DNA of 64,000 nt from Verrucomicrobiaceae bacterium (GTDB taxonomy: Bacteria > Verrucomicrobiota > Verrucomicrobiia > Opitutales > Intestinicryptomonadaceae): NCBI GenBank assembly GCA_015061955.1, contig SUVO01000005.1:1-64000 (forward strand). Direction: 5' to 3'. Positions 46,801-56,839 of this stretch are shown piece after piece (the first letter of the stretch is position 1; every line of letters begins with the position of its first letter). The translations under genes were made by a program, and so were the position numbers. The notes beneath the pieces are model-generated. The model had not been told where the DNA came from and ran no database searches. It saw nothing but the letters and a program-made list of their open reading frames with translations.

Positions 46801-47610
46801 TTAAAATTTTGGAACAGCATCTATTAACGTTTTCGTGTATGGATGTTGTGGATTTGAACATATTTCTTCGGAGTTACCTTGTTCCACAATTTTGCCATTT
46901 GTCATTACAAAAATTCTATCGCTCAAATATTCAACTACTGCAATATCGTGAGCAACAAAGAGCATAGCTATACCAAGTTCACTACGCAACTGCTCCAACA
47001 AATTTATTATTTGAGCTTGAACAGACACATCTAAAGCACTCACGGGTTCGTCGCAAATTAAAAATTCCGGCTCAACAGCTAAAGCTCGAGCAATACCAAT
47101 ACGCTGACGTTGTCCACCAGAAAACTCGTGTGGATAACGTTTCATAAAATCGGCATTCAAACCGACTTTTTCGAGAAGATATGCAATTCGGTCGATTTTC
47201 TCAGTAGATGTCATTTTTTTGAAATGAATATCTAATGGTTCTGAAATTATCTTTTGAATTGTCATTCGTGGATTTAACGAGTTGAAGGGATCTTGGAAAA
47301 TCATCTGTATTTTTTTACGATACGGCAAAAATTCAGCTGTCGACAATTTAGAAATTTCGCAACCATCATAAAAAATTCGTCCACTTGCCACTGGAGCTAA
47401 GCGTATTATAGCACGCCCAGTTGTAGTTTTACCCGACCCACTTTCACCTACCAACCCTGCAATTTCGCCTCGTTTAATCTCGAACGAAACTCCATCTACG
47501 GCGTTAAAAGTTTTTTTAGCACCACCGAACAAACCACTACTTAACCCATAAGAAACAGTCAAGTTTTCTACCTTTAATAAAACTTCATTATTTGAGCAAT
47601 TCATAATCAA
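46801..47610 (-). CDS. oppF: ABC peptide transporter ATPase, OppF-like
   Basis: 269 residues. Walker A GESGSGKTT (about 54-62), Q-loop MIFQDPFNSLNPRM, signature FSGGQRQRIGIARAL, Walker B LICDEPVSALD and the C-terminal NPQHPYTKTLIDAVP shared by OppD/OppF. It overlaps the 3' end of oppD by 23 bp, which suggests translational coupling. Confidence 0.93.
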   Translation of the reverse strand: MIMNCSNNEVLLKVENLTVSYGLSSGLFGGAKKTFNAVDGVSFEIKRGEIAGLVGESGSGKTTTGRAIIRLAPVASGRIFYDGCEISKLSTAEFLPYRKKIQMIFQDPFNSLNPRMTIQKIISEPLDIHFKKMTSTEKIDRIAYLLEKVGLNADFMKRYPHEFSGGQRQRIGIARALAVEPEFLICDEPVSALDVSVQAQIINLLEQLRSELGIAMLFVAHDIAVVEYLSDRIFVMTNGKIVEQGNSEEICSNPQHPYTKTLIDAVPKF

Positions 47611-48415
47611 TGGGCTTTAATTTTTTAGACTTATTGTTCAGACGTGGAATACAATCAATCAACGCCTTTGTATAAGGATGTTGTGGATTATTTAAAACTT
47701 CGCTACTCAAACCACGTTCAACAATTTCGCCTCTGAACATAACAATAACGTGTTTGCACAACTCTGAAATAATGCCAAAATTATGAGTAATTAAAAGCAA
47801 CGACATTCCAGTTTGTTTGCGAATATCTTTCAAAAGTTCAATTATTTGTTTTTGAATAGTTACATCAAGAGCAGTTGTGGGTTCATCGGCAACCAACAAC
47901 GATGGATTACACGCTAACGCCATTGCAATCATAACGCGTTGTTGCATACCACCTGAAAGCTCGTGTGGATACGCATTATAACGTTCTTCGGCGTTGCGTA
48001 TGCCAACTTGTTTGAGCGATTGCACCACCCTATCTTTCACATTTTTTTCATTGGGAAAATGCAATTTTACAGCTTCGGCAATCTGATATCCTACCGTAAA
48101 AACTGGATTTAACGATGTTGATGGCTCTTGAAAAATATATGCAATTTCTTTTCCACGAATTTTTCGCAGTTGATTGTTAGACATTGCATTAACATTGTTA
48201 CCCCTGTACAAAATTTCACCATCTACATTACATATTGGTGGCGCTGGAAGTAATCTTGTTAAGCTCATAGCCGAAACAGTTTTACCCGATCCACTTTCGC
48301 CAACAATAGCAACAGAATCGTTTTCATCTATTGAAAAATCTATACCCTTAACTGCACGAGTATCTCCAAAACTAATCTGTAAATTTTTAACCTCAAGAAG
48401 TTTTTGTGTACTCAT
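47588..48415 (-). CDS. oppD: ABC peptide transporter ATPase, OppD-like
   Basis: 275 residues. Walker A GESGSGKTV, Q-loop YIFQEPSTSLNPVF, signature LSGGMQQRVMIAMAL, Walker B LVADEPTTALD and the terminal NPQHPYTKALIDCIPRL. Energises oligopeptide uptake with OppF. Its ATG overlaps the stop of the kinase-like gene by 4 bp (ATGA), linking the transporter to the upstream signalling pair. Confidence 0.93.
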   Translation of the reverse strand: MSTQKLLEVKNLQISFGDTRAVKGIDFSIDENDSVAIVGESGSGKTVSAMSLTRLLPAPPICNVDGEILYRGNNVNAMSNNQLRKIRGKEIAYIFQEPSTSLNPVFTVGYQIAEAVKLHFPNEKNVKDRVVQSLKQVGIRNAEERYNAYPHELSGGMQQRVMIAMALACNPSLLVADEPTTALDVTIQKQIIELLKDIRKQTGMSLLLITHNFGIISELCKHVIVMFRGEIVERGLSSEVLNNPQHPYTKALIDCIPRLNNKSKKLKPIDYELLK

Positions 48416-48822
48416 TTTGAAATTTTCCTATACATTGTTATTACATTGCGAGAATCTTCGTACACATACGAAACATCTGTCATATTAGAACGCACAAAGA
48501 ACACGCCCAAGCCCCCCACAGCACGATCATCTACATTTGATTGTATATCTGGTTTTTCAACTTGCTCTAACGGATTAAACATTGGTGCCGAATCGCTTAT
48601 TACCATTTTCACGCAATCATTTTCTATTGAAAGGTCTATTTGCACAGAGTTGTTTGAGTCGCCTTTATAACCGTACATAACAGAATTAGTAAACAACTCC
48701 TCAGCCGATAAATTCAATGCGTATTCATCGCGTTGAGGAACAGATTTTGCCTGACAAAAGCATTCGATATCGCTCGATACTTTTGCCAACATATTTAAAT
48801 CTGCTTTATAAATATTCCTCAT
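48412..48822 (-). CDS. Anti-sigma-type ATP-binding protein (HATPase_c_2, RsbW-like)
   Basis: 136 residues, the size of RsbW/SpoIIAB proteins. N box LSAEELFTNSVMYGYKG (about 39-55), G1-like ISDSAPMFNPL and G2-like VGGLGVFFVRSNM (about 102-114). Such proteins bind ATP and either phosphorylate an STAS antagonist or sequester a sigma factor. It starts 1 bp after the SpoIIE-phosphatase gene stop, so the two form the usual output pair, but no STAS protein is in the window. It overlaps oppD by 4 bp. Confidence 0.82.
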   Translation of the reverse strand: MRNIYKADLNMLAKVSSDIECFCQAKSVPQRDEYALNLSAEELFTNSVMYGYKGDSNNSVQIDLSIENDCVKMVISDSAPMFNPLEQVEKPDIQSNVDDRAVGGLGVFFVRSNMTDVSYVYEDSRNVITMYRKISK

Positions 48823-48823
48823 T

Positions 48824-50029
48824 TTATTTAAAAATTATTTCACACATTGAATAATCGTCTTCAAACTGAGATGAGTTTTGTACACGAGCTGAAAAATCTA
48901 ACATACACTGCAATTTCGACTTATTGCACACCGAAGGCGATATTAACTCGGCTTTAAAATCGTCGAAGCACATCATTGATTTAGTATCGGTACGTTGAAT
49001 TTCGTACACGCCATCGCTAAACACATACAAACGCGACAATGGGTTTACATTGATTTCTGCTTCCGAAAAATTCATATCTGGCATACCACCAATAATCATA
49101 CCACGTGTTGTAAGTTCGTTTGCACTAACGCCATCTGAATCAATTAAAATTGCAGGAGGATGACCTCCCGATGAAAATGAAAGTTTGCGTGTTTTTATAT
49201 TGTACACACCATACCACAACGTGAAATACATGTTGTTTTGTTTTTCCATCTCGAAAGCATTATTCAACGCCGACAACACTTGCGATGGTCTTTTAAAATC
49301 TACGCCAGCCAAACTTTGCGAACGCAATACGTTCATAACCGACACCGATAACAATGCCGCCCCTACACCATGTCCACAAACATCAAGCAAGAAAATACAA
49401 AAGTTTTCGGTATCAATCCATTCATAACCAAAACAGTCGCCACCAAGCTCGGTAGAACTTTTGAACACCCAATCAGTAGCAATAACATCGTTATTTAATT
49501 TTTTGGGCAACAAACTTTCAACGTATTGCTCGGCCTGTTCTAATTCTTGCTTTAGATGTTGTTGGCTTTTTTGCAAATTTTCCATTGCAACGTTTCGCTC
49601 GCAGTAAACATTATAAGCATTCGAGTGATAACGTATTCTTGCTAAAACCTCGAGTTTATCGGGCAATTTTACCATGTAATCGTTGGCACCATTTTCAAAA
49701 GCCTTATATTTTGTAGCCGAATCTTCTTTTGACGACAACACTACCAATGGCATATTTTTTGTTGCCTGATTAGCTCTGAAATATTTCACCAATGTAAGCC
49801 CATCTACGTCGGGCATAACTAAGTCTTGTAAAATTACAGTTGGCGATACCTCCGATGCCATAGCCATTGCATTTAGTGGATTTTGGCAATAATAAAACGA
49901 GATATCTGGTTCCGATTCTAACATTCTACGAATGGCTTCGGCAATGATAGGCTGGTCGTCAACAAGCAAAACTCTGATTGCTCTTTTCGACAACAACTCA
50001 CCACCCAACGATGTCTCATTTATTTCCAT
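48824..50029 (-). CDS. Response regulator with SpoIIE/PP2C phosphatase output
   Basis: 401 residues. Receiver domain at about 17-135: acidic pair VDDQ (24-25), phospho-acceptor Asp69 (LQDLVMPDVDG), VVLSSK and the Lys of MVKLP. A coiled-coil linker of about 40 residues follows (QKSQQHLKQELEQAEQYV). The PP2C/SpoIIE domain at about 185-400 has GGDCFG, LLDVCGHGVGAALLS and VFSDGVYE metal-binding aspartates. A phosphorylated receiver would switch the phosphatase towards an STAS antagonist, with the adjacent anti-sigma-like kinase as its opponent. No sensor kinase is adjacent. It is encoded 47 bp after the FAD oxidoreductase. Confidence 0.88.
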   Translation of the reverse strand: MEINETSLGGELLSKRAIRVLLVDDQPIIAEAIRRMLESEPDISFYYCQNPLNAMAMASEVSPTVILQDLVMPDVDGLTLVKYFRANQATKNMPLVVLSSKEDSATKYKAFENGANDYMVKLPDKLEVLARIRYHSNAYNVYCERNVAMENLQKSQQHLKQELEQAEQYVESLLPKKLNNDVIATDWVFKSSTELGGDCFGYEWIDTENFCIFLLDVCGHGVGAALLSVSVMNVLRSQSLAGVDFKRPSQVLSALNNAFEMEKQNNMYFTLWYGVYNIKTRKLSFSSGGHPPAILIDSDGVSANELTTRGMIIGGMPDMNFSEAEINVNPLSRLYVFSDGVYEIQRTDTKSMMCFDDFKAELISPSVCNKSKLQCMLDFSARVQNSSQFEDDYSMCEIIFK

Positions 50030-50076
50030 TGCACTAATATCGACTTTTTCGCTACAGAACGCAAGTTTTTTGTAAA

Positions 50077-51147
50077 TTACCCTTCTTTAAAAAACCGTTT
50101 GATATGCCTATTTAGGTTAGCTTCGGGATCTATAGTTTTTTTACCATCAAGGAAATCGGCAAACTCTCCAGCAAAATAAGGGCTCAACGCATATCCCTTA
50201 GAGCCAAACCCATTGAAAGAATAAAGCCCCTTAAATTTTGGGTGCTCGCCTAAATGTGGGCGCGTAGTTGCCGTACACGGACGTACCCCAGCACTATGTT
50301 TTACAACACTCAAATTTTCAGGCGATATTAAAATATTTCCAACAGCTTTCAAAAGTTCGATTTTTGCACTTTCGGTAGGAATCGAGTTTAAATTTTCTCG
50401 ATCCCATGTAGAGCCTATTCTGAATAAATTAGGCGCACATTTCATAATCCAATTACCACGATGAATTATATGATTAGGTATGTTGCAATCGGCGCTCAAC
50501 TGCAAAATTTCACCTTTAGCGCATCTATATGGCAACCAGTTAAAGTATGGATTTTTCAAAGCTTGCCAGCCCTCACAAAAAATAACACCTTTAGCTTTGA
50601 ATTTTTTGTAAGTAATGCAGTCAGCTACATACAACTGAGCATAATCAAATTCTTCATCAATCAAAACATTGCGTTCGCAAAAATAAGCCTTATACGCACT
50701 CATAATCGACTCTGGCTCAACCCAAGCCGAACGCTCTATAAAGTGATGACCAAAGTTATCGTTCAAGCCATCAAAAACCGATTTACAAGCCCCTTCGCCG
50801 ATAAATTCAGCATAAGTTATATCTAATTTACGCTTTGCCCACAACTCGTGTTCTTCTGGAGATTTACAGAGCTGTAAAATTTTCCTATCGTGAAAAAAAT
50901 TAGCCGATAGATGCTTTTCTAAATCTTTGTAAAAGCTTTTTGCATACGGATGTGCAACTTCGCTACGCCAACTTTTTACGAGACGTTGTCCCGTTATTGG
51001 ATTTATTACACCAGCAGCTACCAAACACGCAGCATCTTGCCAAGAAGCATCGAATATAACAATGCTTTTGTTGCGCTTTAACAACTCGAAACCTAAGTTC
51101 GATCCTGCAATACCTTGCCCTACAATTATGTAATCAATTTCTTTCAT
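50077..51147 (-). CDS. FAD-dependent oxidoreductase (DAO superfamily)
   Basis: 356 residues. N-terminal dinucleotide motif YIIVGQGIAGSN (GxGxxG) and the second-half DAO motifs GVRPCTATTRPHLG and FNGFGSKGYALSP at the C-terminus (about 300-345). This resembles the D-amino-acid oxidase-like domain of glycine oxidase or MnmC. It acts on an amine or amino acid in the cytoplasm; the substrate is not deducible. Its ATG follows the ruvB stop with no gap. Confidence 0.8.
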   Translation of the reverse strand: MKEIDYIIVGQGIAGSNLGFELLKRNKSIVIFDASWQDAACLVAAGVINPITGQRLVKSWRSEVAHPYAKSFYKDLEKHLSANFFHDRKILQLCKSPEEHELWAKRKLDITYAEFIGEGACKSVFDGLNDNFGHHFIERSAWVEPESIMSAYKAYFCERNVLIDEEFDYAQLYVADCITYKKFKAKGVIFCEGWQALKNPYFNWLPYRCAKGEILQLSADCNIPNHIIHRGNWIMKCAPNLFRIGSTWDRENLNSIPTESAKIELLKAVGNILISPENLSVVKHSAGVRPCTATTRPHLGEHPKFKGLYSFNGFGSKGYALSPYFAGEFADFLDGKKTIDPEANLNRHIKRFFKEG

Positions 51148-52170
51148 TTAGAACAAAGTACCTTGATCAGAATAACTGCTGAGTTCTAAAATTTCCCAAG
51201 CTTTTTCGGTAAGTACTCTACCTTGTGGAGTTCTACGAATATACCCTTCTTGAATGAGATATGGCTCGTGAACTTCTTCAAGAGTATCAGCTTCTTCGTT
51301 AACTGCAACAGCTACAGTACCCAAACCAACTGGACCACCCTTGTAATTTTTTGCCATTACAGAAAGAATGCGTTTGTCCATTTCATCTAAACCATTTTCG
51401 TCTATTTCTAAAAGCTCTAAAGCCTTAATTGCAATATCGCGATTGATAGAGCCATCAGAACGTTCCAAAGCGTAATCTCTGACAAAACGAATTAACTGAT
51501 TTACAATACGAGGTGTTCCACGCGCTCGACGTGCAATTTCGTCGGCACCAAATTTATCTATTTCAACATTTAACAAGCTACAAGATCTGCAAACAATATC
51601 AATCAATTCTTGTCGAGAATAATAATCTAAGCGTGTCTGCAATGTAAATCTACTTCGCAACGGAGCTGTTAAAAGACCAGTTCGTGTAGTTGCCCCAACA
51701 AGAGTAAACTTTGGCACATTCAAACGCACACTTCTTGCATTCGGACCTTGATCTATCATTATATCTATACGAAAATCCTCCATTGCACTGTACAAAAATT
51801 CTTCAACTGTACGAGAAATTCGGTGGATTTCATCAATAAACAAAATGTCGCCTTCTTGTAAATTTGTTAGCAAACCTGCTAAATCGGCAGCTTTTTCGAT
51901 AACAGGGCCAGATGTAACTCTGACTTGCGCCCCCATTTCATTTGCTAATATAAACGCCAGTGTAGTTTTACCCAACCCTGGAGGGCCGTGCAACAAAATG
52001 TGATCGAGGCAATCGCCTCTACGTTTTGCAGCCCCCACCATAATTTTCAAACGTTCAACTGTTTTACCCTGTCCGGTAAACGCATCGAAACCTAACGGAC
52101 GCAACGAGATATCGGTTTCATCGTCTCTATGATCCAACGCATTTTGCAAATAATCGGTTCCTTTTTCCAT
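51148..52170 (-). CDS. ruvB: Holliday junction branch-migration helicase RuvB
   Basis: 340 residues, normal length. N-terminus [11 protein letters not shown], Walker [11 protein letters not shown] (about 61-70), Walker B LFIDEIHR, sensor and arginine-finger region [14 protein letters not shown], and the C-terminal winged helix ([10 protein letters not shown]). AAA+ hexamer that drives RuvA-bound junctions. ruvA and ruvC are not in the window. First gene of the long minus-strand operon, divergent from recF. Confidence 0.97.
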   Translation of the reverse strand: MEKGTDYLQNALDHRDDETDISLRPLGFDAFTGQGKTVERLKIMVGAAKRRGDCLDHILLHGPPGLGKTTLAFILANEMGAQVRVTSGPVIEKAADLAGLLTNLQEGDILFIDEIHRISRTVEEFLYSAMEDFRIDIMIDQGPNARSVRLNVPKFTLVGATTRTGLLTAPLRSRFTLQTRLDYYSRQELIDIVCRSCSLLNVEIDKFGADEIARRARGTPRIVNQLIRFVRDYALERSDGSINRDIAIKALELLEIDENGLDEMDKRILSVMAKNYKGGPVGLGTVAVAVNEEADTLEEVHEPYLIQEGYIRRTPQGRVLTEKAWEILELSSYSDQGTLF

Positions 52171-52225
52171 AAAAAATCTTTACTTTACATCAAATTAATT
52201 AAACTCTATACATAATAATGTTTTT

Positions 52226-53299
52226 GTGAAGTTAAATTTTATCAGATTGCAAAATTTTAGGAATGTCGAATTTGCCGAGGTTAAATTCGATTCTAATTCT
52301 ATTTGGATATACGGAAACAACGCACAAGGCAAAACTAACCTACTTGAAGCCATTGGAATGTTGAATGCACTGCGTTCTTTTAGAACATCGGCAACCGATA
52401 TTTTAATTCGACAAGGCGCCAAACAAGCAAATATTTTGGTATCGGCTGAAAGCGAGTTGTTCGGCGAATGTATAGTAGAACTCAATTTAGCACAAACCAA
52501 AAGCATTTTTATAGATGGCGAAAAAATATCCAAACTTGGCGACTTTTTAGGCAAGTTTCCCGTTTTGGCCATCACCAATGAAGACCCAAAACTATTGCGT
52601 GGCGCCCCTGAAGTAAGACGTAAAGATATGGATATGTTCATATCGTCAATCGACTCACAATATTTTGAAGATTTACGCCGATACCACAAAGCTTTATCGC
52701 AACGAAATGCCCTCTTGCGCGACACCTCTAACGACTCGCAACTATTTAATGCCTTTGAATTTGAAATGGCAACAAGTGCCGATACAGTTTTGCAAAAACG
52801 CAAATTATATCTTGATGAATTAGCTAAAATAGCTACCGAAAAATACGCAATCTTATCGGCTGAATCAAACGAATGCGCCGAAATAAATTTAAAACCTAAT
52901 TGCGATGCAAATTCGGTACAAGAATTTCAACAACTCTGGCTGAAAAACCGACATTCCGACATTGAAAAACACACCACACAAAAAGGTATTCACAGAGACG
53001 ATTATAAAATATTTATTATAGGTAAAGATGCAAAGTTGTACGCATCGGAGGGGCAACAAAAATCGGCAGCAATAGCTATCCGATTAGCACAATTTGAAAT
53101 GCTAAAAAAATATCTAAAAACAGAACCTATCATATTGTGCGATGATATTCTCGGCGAACTCGATGCCTCCCGACGCAATCGCTTTTGGGACAGCACAAGC
53201 AATTCTGCACAAATAATTGCAACTGCAACCGAACCCCCAGCAACAAACGCACAGCGTAAATGGAAAACTATAAACGCAATAAATGGGTCTTTTAAATGA
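52226..53299 (+). CDS. recF: DNA replication and repair protein RecF
   Basis: 357 residues from GTG 52226. Walker A IYGNNAQGKTNLLEAI (about 28-43), RecF-specific FRTSATD, KGIHRDDY and SEGQQKSAAIA signature, and Walker B ILCDDILGELD near residue 312. It loads RecA at gaps in recombination repair. It is not with dnaA/dnaN/gyrB, its usual place; instead it is divergent from ruvB and overlaps the next gene by 4 bp (ATGA). Confidence 0.94.
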   Translation: MKLNFIRLQNFRNVEFAEVKFDSNSIWIYGNNAQGKTNLLEAIGMLNALRSFRTSATDILIRQGAKQANILVSAESELFGECIVELNLAQTKSIFIDGEKISKLGDFLGKFPVLAITNEDPKLLRGAPEVRRKDMDMFISSIDSQYFEDLRRYHKALSQRNALLRDTSNDSQLFNAFEFEMATSADTVLQKRKLYLDELAKIATEKYAILSAESNECAEINLKPNCDANSVQEFQQLWLKNRHSDIEKHTTQKGIHRDDYKIFIIGKDAKLYASEGQQKSAAIAIRLAQFEMLKKYLKTEPIILCDDILGELDASRRNRFWDSTSNSAQIIATATEPPATNAQRKWKTINAINGSFK

Positions 53300-54252
53300 A
53301 TGCGTTAGAACAAAAAATCTTTGCTTTAGCTAAAGAAAATGGTGGTTTCCTTTCATACAGCGATTACATAAATGTATGCCTGTACGACCAAGATTTCGGC
53401 TATTACAAAAGAAATAAAATCCGTGTTGGCGATGATGGCGATTTTTATACATCGGTATCGTTAAAACAAAACCTTTTTGGCAAACTAATAAAAGCTTCTG
53501 CAAAATACATTCTGCAACAATATGGTAGAAATATAACTACTTATAAATTTTTAGAGATAGGTGCCGAACCCCAGAAAACAATGATTGAAAATGCGCAAGC
53601 AATCCGTATTGGACAACCCATAAATCTCTCTGACAAGATTGTGATTGTTTCTAATGAACTTTTAGATGCTCGTCCGTTTGAACGTTTTAAATTTCAGAAT
53701 GGTAGTTGGAAAAAATGTATAATTTCTTTTGGCGAAAATTTTGCACAACACAACGAAATTCTCGTTGAACCACAAAAATGTGAGTTAGAAATTTTAGAAA
53801 AATATTTTCCACGCGCAAAGGTTGAAAATTTCAGATTAGATGTATCGTTCGATGCCCTCAAATTGTTTGAAGATATATGTTCGCAAAGTTGGACAGGCTT
53901 GCTAATATTTGCCGATTATTTCAGATTTTCGCAAGAATTAGAACTCTTACCCAACGGAACAGCCCGAACTTACTTTAAACATACTCAAAATAATGATTTA
54001 TTTTCAAATGTAGGCAGTACCGACATAACATTTTCGCCTTGTTCAGATATGTTTGAAGACATTGCAAAAAAACACAATATGCAGGTTTCTACGCTAACCC
54101 AAGAGCAGTTTATTGTAAAATTTGCATCAGAAGAAGCCGAAAAAATTGTATCTAATCCCAACATAAACGACCTACAAAAACGTGAGCTTTGCCAACTGAT
54201 AAGCCCCGTTCACATGGGATCGTGTTTTAGAATTTTGTCGGCAGTTAAATAA
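53296..54252 (+). CDS. SAM-dependent methyltransferase, MidA/NDUFAF7-like (DUF185)
   Basis: 318 residues. Family features: the N-terminal GGFLSYSDYINVCLYDQDFGYY segment (key parts SYSDYIN and YDQDFGYY), GDFYTSVSL, the SAM site FLEIGAEP (about 96-103), VSNELLDARPFERF (conserved NELLDA) and FADYFRF. Mitochondrial members methylate an arginine of complex I; bacterial roles are unsettled. Translationally coupled to recF, possibly just by co-transcription. Confidence 0.8.
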   Translation: MNALEQKIFALAKENGGFLSYSDYINVCLYDQDFGYYKRNKIRVGDDGDFYTSVSLKQNLFGKLIKASAKYILQQYGRNITTYKFLEIGAEPQKTMIENAQAIRIGQPINLSDKIVIVSNELLDARPFERFKFQNGSWKKCIISFGENFAQHNEILVEPQKCELEILEKYFPRAKVENFRLDVSFDALKLFEDICSQSWTGLLIFADYFRFSQELELLPNGTARTYFKHTQNNDLFSNVGSTDITFSPCSDMFEDIAKKHNMQVSTLTQEQFIVKFASEEAEKIVSNPNINDLQKRELCQLISPVHMGSCFRILSAVK

Positions 54253-54255
54253 AAA

Positions 54256-54279
54256 ACGGAGATTTCTAAAAATCTCCGT
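54256..54279. terminator. Bidirectional terminator
   Basis: 10-bp stem (acggagattt / aaatctccgt), 4-nt loop; A-rich before and after. It separates the convergent recF-midA pair and the GH106-like gene. Confidence 0.75.
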
Positions 54280-54290
54280 AAAATACAAAA

Positions 54291-56726
54291 TCATTTTCTC
54301 AAGAACATTGGTGCATTTTCCTCAACTGGAATTTTATTTTTAGGGAATAATCTTTCAAAAAAGCTCTTTGCCCAGCCTGTTGCCTTGTTGGCATGATCAA
54401 AAACATCAAGACCAAAAACTCTACCAAGTGTAGTATAACGAACAAGCTTTATTTCGGCAGTAGAACCTTTAACATTATCTGGAATATTCCATTCAAACGG
54501 AGCCCACATTTTACCCCCACAAGACTTACCATTTATAAAGAGTTCAGCACACAAACCCTTTGTATCAAAAGTAATAGTTTTTACATCGTTCGCAAGTTCA
54601 ACATTAGTAATTTGCGAAACTTTGCCAATATAACCATACAAGCCTTTTCCGTCTTTTTTATGGCGCGAAATCACATTGCCCTCACACGAAAAATCACCCG
54701 AAACTATCAATAATGGTAAATAAGCATAATCGGCAACTACGTTTGTCATTGTGATAGTATGCTTGCCAGCGTCTAAGTTTATAGTACCTTGTTTAAACAC
54801 AGGTCTAAATCCAACAGGGATTTCAGTGCATGGCGAATTTGCTACAAGTTTTTTACCATCTATTTCAAACTCTGGAACAAGACCGAGATTGCGAACCGAA
54901 AACGTCAACTGCAATGGATCGGTCAATTCAAAAGTATAAGTTCTCGATTTCTTAAACGATGGACGAATTGTATTGTGTTTATCGAGTTCAATAGTCCATT
55001 TGTAATCAGCTTTTACAGCTTCGCACTTTTCAAACGGAGCAACTTCGCTTTTCTCCAACGCAACAACGCCTTCTGGATAAATTGTGATAGGCTCTTTCTT
55101 TCCATTGCGAACAAGGAACAAGTTGCGTTTTTGCTTAGTAAAGTTAACAATAATAATAGAGCCATCTTTGTACGGACGAATGAAAATTTCTTTTGCAAGT
55201 TCACCGTTTTCATTTACCACAACAGGTCTATTTGGAATACGATCATTCAAGAATTGAACAACTCTGAACATATCATACATGGTACTTTTACCAACACGAA
55301 AACCTCGTTCGTTAAACGAAATATGATACTTACTATTTACATTATCGCCTTCCTTTACCAACTTCCACGATATTTGATTTTCAACCAACACATTGAGGTA
55401 AGTCGACATATCTTTAATTGCATAAGGATATTCTATTGTTACATTTACATCTGGCTCTTTCAATGCAAACTTCGATGCTTTTTTTGCATCTTCAGCTAAT
55501 ACACCCATTTTTTCAAACCATGGTTGCGATGCCGAGAACGAACTCAACCAACGTGTAAACGATTCACCATGATGTGGGTCGTCTGAAATCTTTGTACGCA
55601 AATCCGACTGACTTATAGCAAGTAAATATCTATTTATGCCGAACGACGCACAAAGCCATATATGGCGACGAACTCTTGAAATATTTATATCGCAAGGGCC
55701 GAGTGCAAATAACTCTGCCATACCACCAATTCTGCCATTTTTATCTATTGCGTACTCGCCACTTGAGAATGTTAGCCATTCAAAATTCATAGTAGATTCA
55801 GGAGTATGAACATCGTCTATTGCGGGGAAAGAAAGACCTGAAAGTACGTCTAAAATATGTCCCGATGCCAAATGCGACATCTGTGGAACTAATTCGCTAA
55901 GCAAATGTCCAGTTGCATAAATATTGTGGTTTGTCGACCACTGAGTAATTTTGTCGATATAAGTTTCTCTAAAACGTTTTGCCAACAATTTTGAAATTGT
56001 AGCTCGATATGGTTCGGAATCGGTACGAAGTCCAACAATAATATCTGAACGCAAATCGTTTCCAGTTAATTTTTTGTAATCTTGTTCAATACCATCGTAG
56101 TATGTTATAGTTTTTATATACTTTGGATTTTTCAAAAAATACGACAACGCTGGCTCATCGGTAAAAATACCTCTTATAATACCACCAAAGTCATCTTTCA
56201 AAAACGAATAGTATTTTTCATGAGTCAAGTTTATGAAGCTTTGAACTGCGTTAGCATCGAGCAAATTGGGCATTAGTGGATTTTTTACAATCTCAAATTT
56301 TATATCGCCATTTGAATCTTTGTAAGCCGAAAGCTGATGTAAAGCGTGTTCGGGATTGAGCTTCATAACTTCTTTGTTTGCAGTGCCACTTGGCCAATTA
56401 AACTCATCGTATAACCATACCGATGTAAATTTTAAACGCTTTGCTTCGGCAATCATATACTTAACTACACTTCGCCAATCTTCCTGCATATAATTGAATT
56501 CACACCCCGTTCGTGGGTATATCAAAAACTGGGTAAAACCTGCATTGCGAAAATCTTTTAAACACTCGCCAAAATGTGCATTATCGGGCTTACCATTTAT
56601 TGCAAACATCAAAATCAAAGGATTTTCGTCTGTTGATATTTTAGGCAACTCGATTGCATTTGCACTTACTCCTGTTATCAGCGCACATATTGCTATAAAT
56701 TTTTTAAAAAACTTCATCTTCATCAT
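54291..56726 (-). CDS. GH106/alpha-L-rhamnosidase-like glycoside hydrolase
   Basis: 811 residues. Signal peptide ending near GVSANA (residue 24). The barrel carries motifs of this group: FLIYPRTG, VWLYDEFNWPSG (about 105-116), GIIRGIFTDEPA (about 182-193) with the acidic candidate catalytic pair, and ATGHLLSE. It lacks the long C-terminal domains of some GH106 enzymes, but a galactose-binding-like jelly roll (about 560-790) follows. Such proteins release rhamnose or related residues from plant or microbial glycans. Divergent from an AraC regulator and monocistronic. Family likely, substrate unproven. Confidence 0.68.
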   Translation of the reverse strand: MMKMKFFKKFIAICALITGVSANAIELPKISTDENPLILMFAINGKPDNAHFGECLKDFRNAGFTQFLIYPRTGCEFNYMQEDWRSVVKYMIAEAKRLKFTSVWLYDEFNWPSGTANKEVMKLNPEHALHQLSAYKDSNGDIKFEIVKNPLMPNLLDANAVQSFINLTHEKYYSFLKDDFGGIIRGIFTDEPALSYFLKNPKYIKTITYYDGIEQDYKKLTGNDLRSDIIVGLRTDSEPYRATISKLLAKRFRETYIDKITQWSTNHNIYATGHLLSELVPQMSHLASGHILDVLSGLSFPAIDDVHTPESTMNFEWLTFSSGEYAIDKNGRIGGMAELFALGPCDINISRVRRHIWLCASFGINRYLLAISQSDLRTKISDDPHHGESFTRWLSSFSASQPWFEKMGVLAEDAKKASKFALKEPDVNVTIEYPYAIKDMSTYLNVLVENQISWKLVKEGDNVNSKYHISFNERGFRVGKSTMYDMFRVVQFLNDRIPNRPVVVNENGELAKEIFIRPYKDGSIIIVNFTKQKRNLFLVRNGKKEPITIYPEGVVALEKSEVAPFEKCEAVKADYKWTIELDKHNTIRPSFKKSRTYTFELTDPLQLTFSVRNLGLVPEFEIDGKKLVANSPCTEIPVGFRPVFKQGTINLDAGKHTITMTNVVADYAYLPLLIVSGDFSCEGNVISRHKKDGKGLYGYIGKVSQITNVELANDVKTITFDTKGLCAELFINGKSCGGKMWAPFEWNIPDNVKGSTAEIKLVRYTTLGRVFGLDVFDHANKATGWAKSFFERLFPKNKIPVEENAPMFLRK

Positions 56727-56764
56727 AATTACATTATTTTACACAAAATTTTACTATAAATAAA

Positions 56765-56798
56765 TTTTTATTTTTAGACAACTTTTTATTTTTAGACA
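56765..56798. promoter_or_regulatory. Tandem direct repeat, candidate AraC operator
   Basis: Two identical 16-bp units (tttttatttttagaca, at 56765-56780 and 56783-56798), period 18 bp, in the gap between the divergent GH106-like and AraC genes. The core TTTTAGACA is shared with the boxes at 11400-11425. AraC-type activators bind direct repeats. Confidence 0.5.
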
Positions 56799-56839
56799 TT
56801 TTTCTTGAAAGCCATACATAATGTTATTTTATTTTCCAC

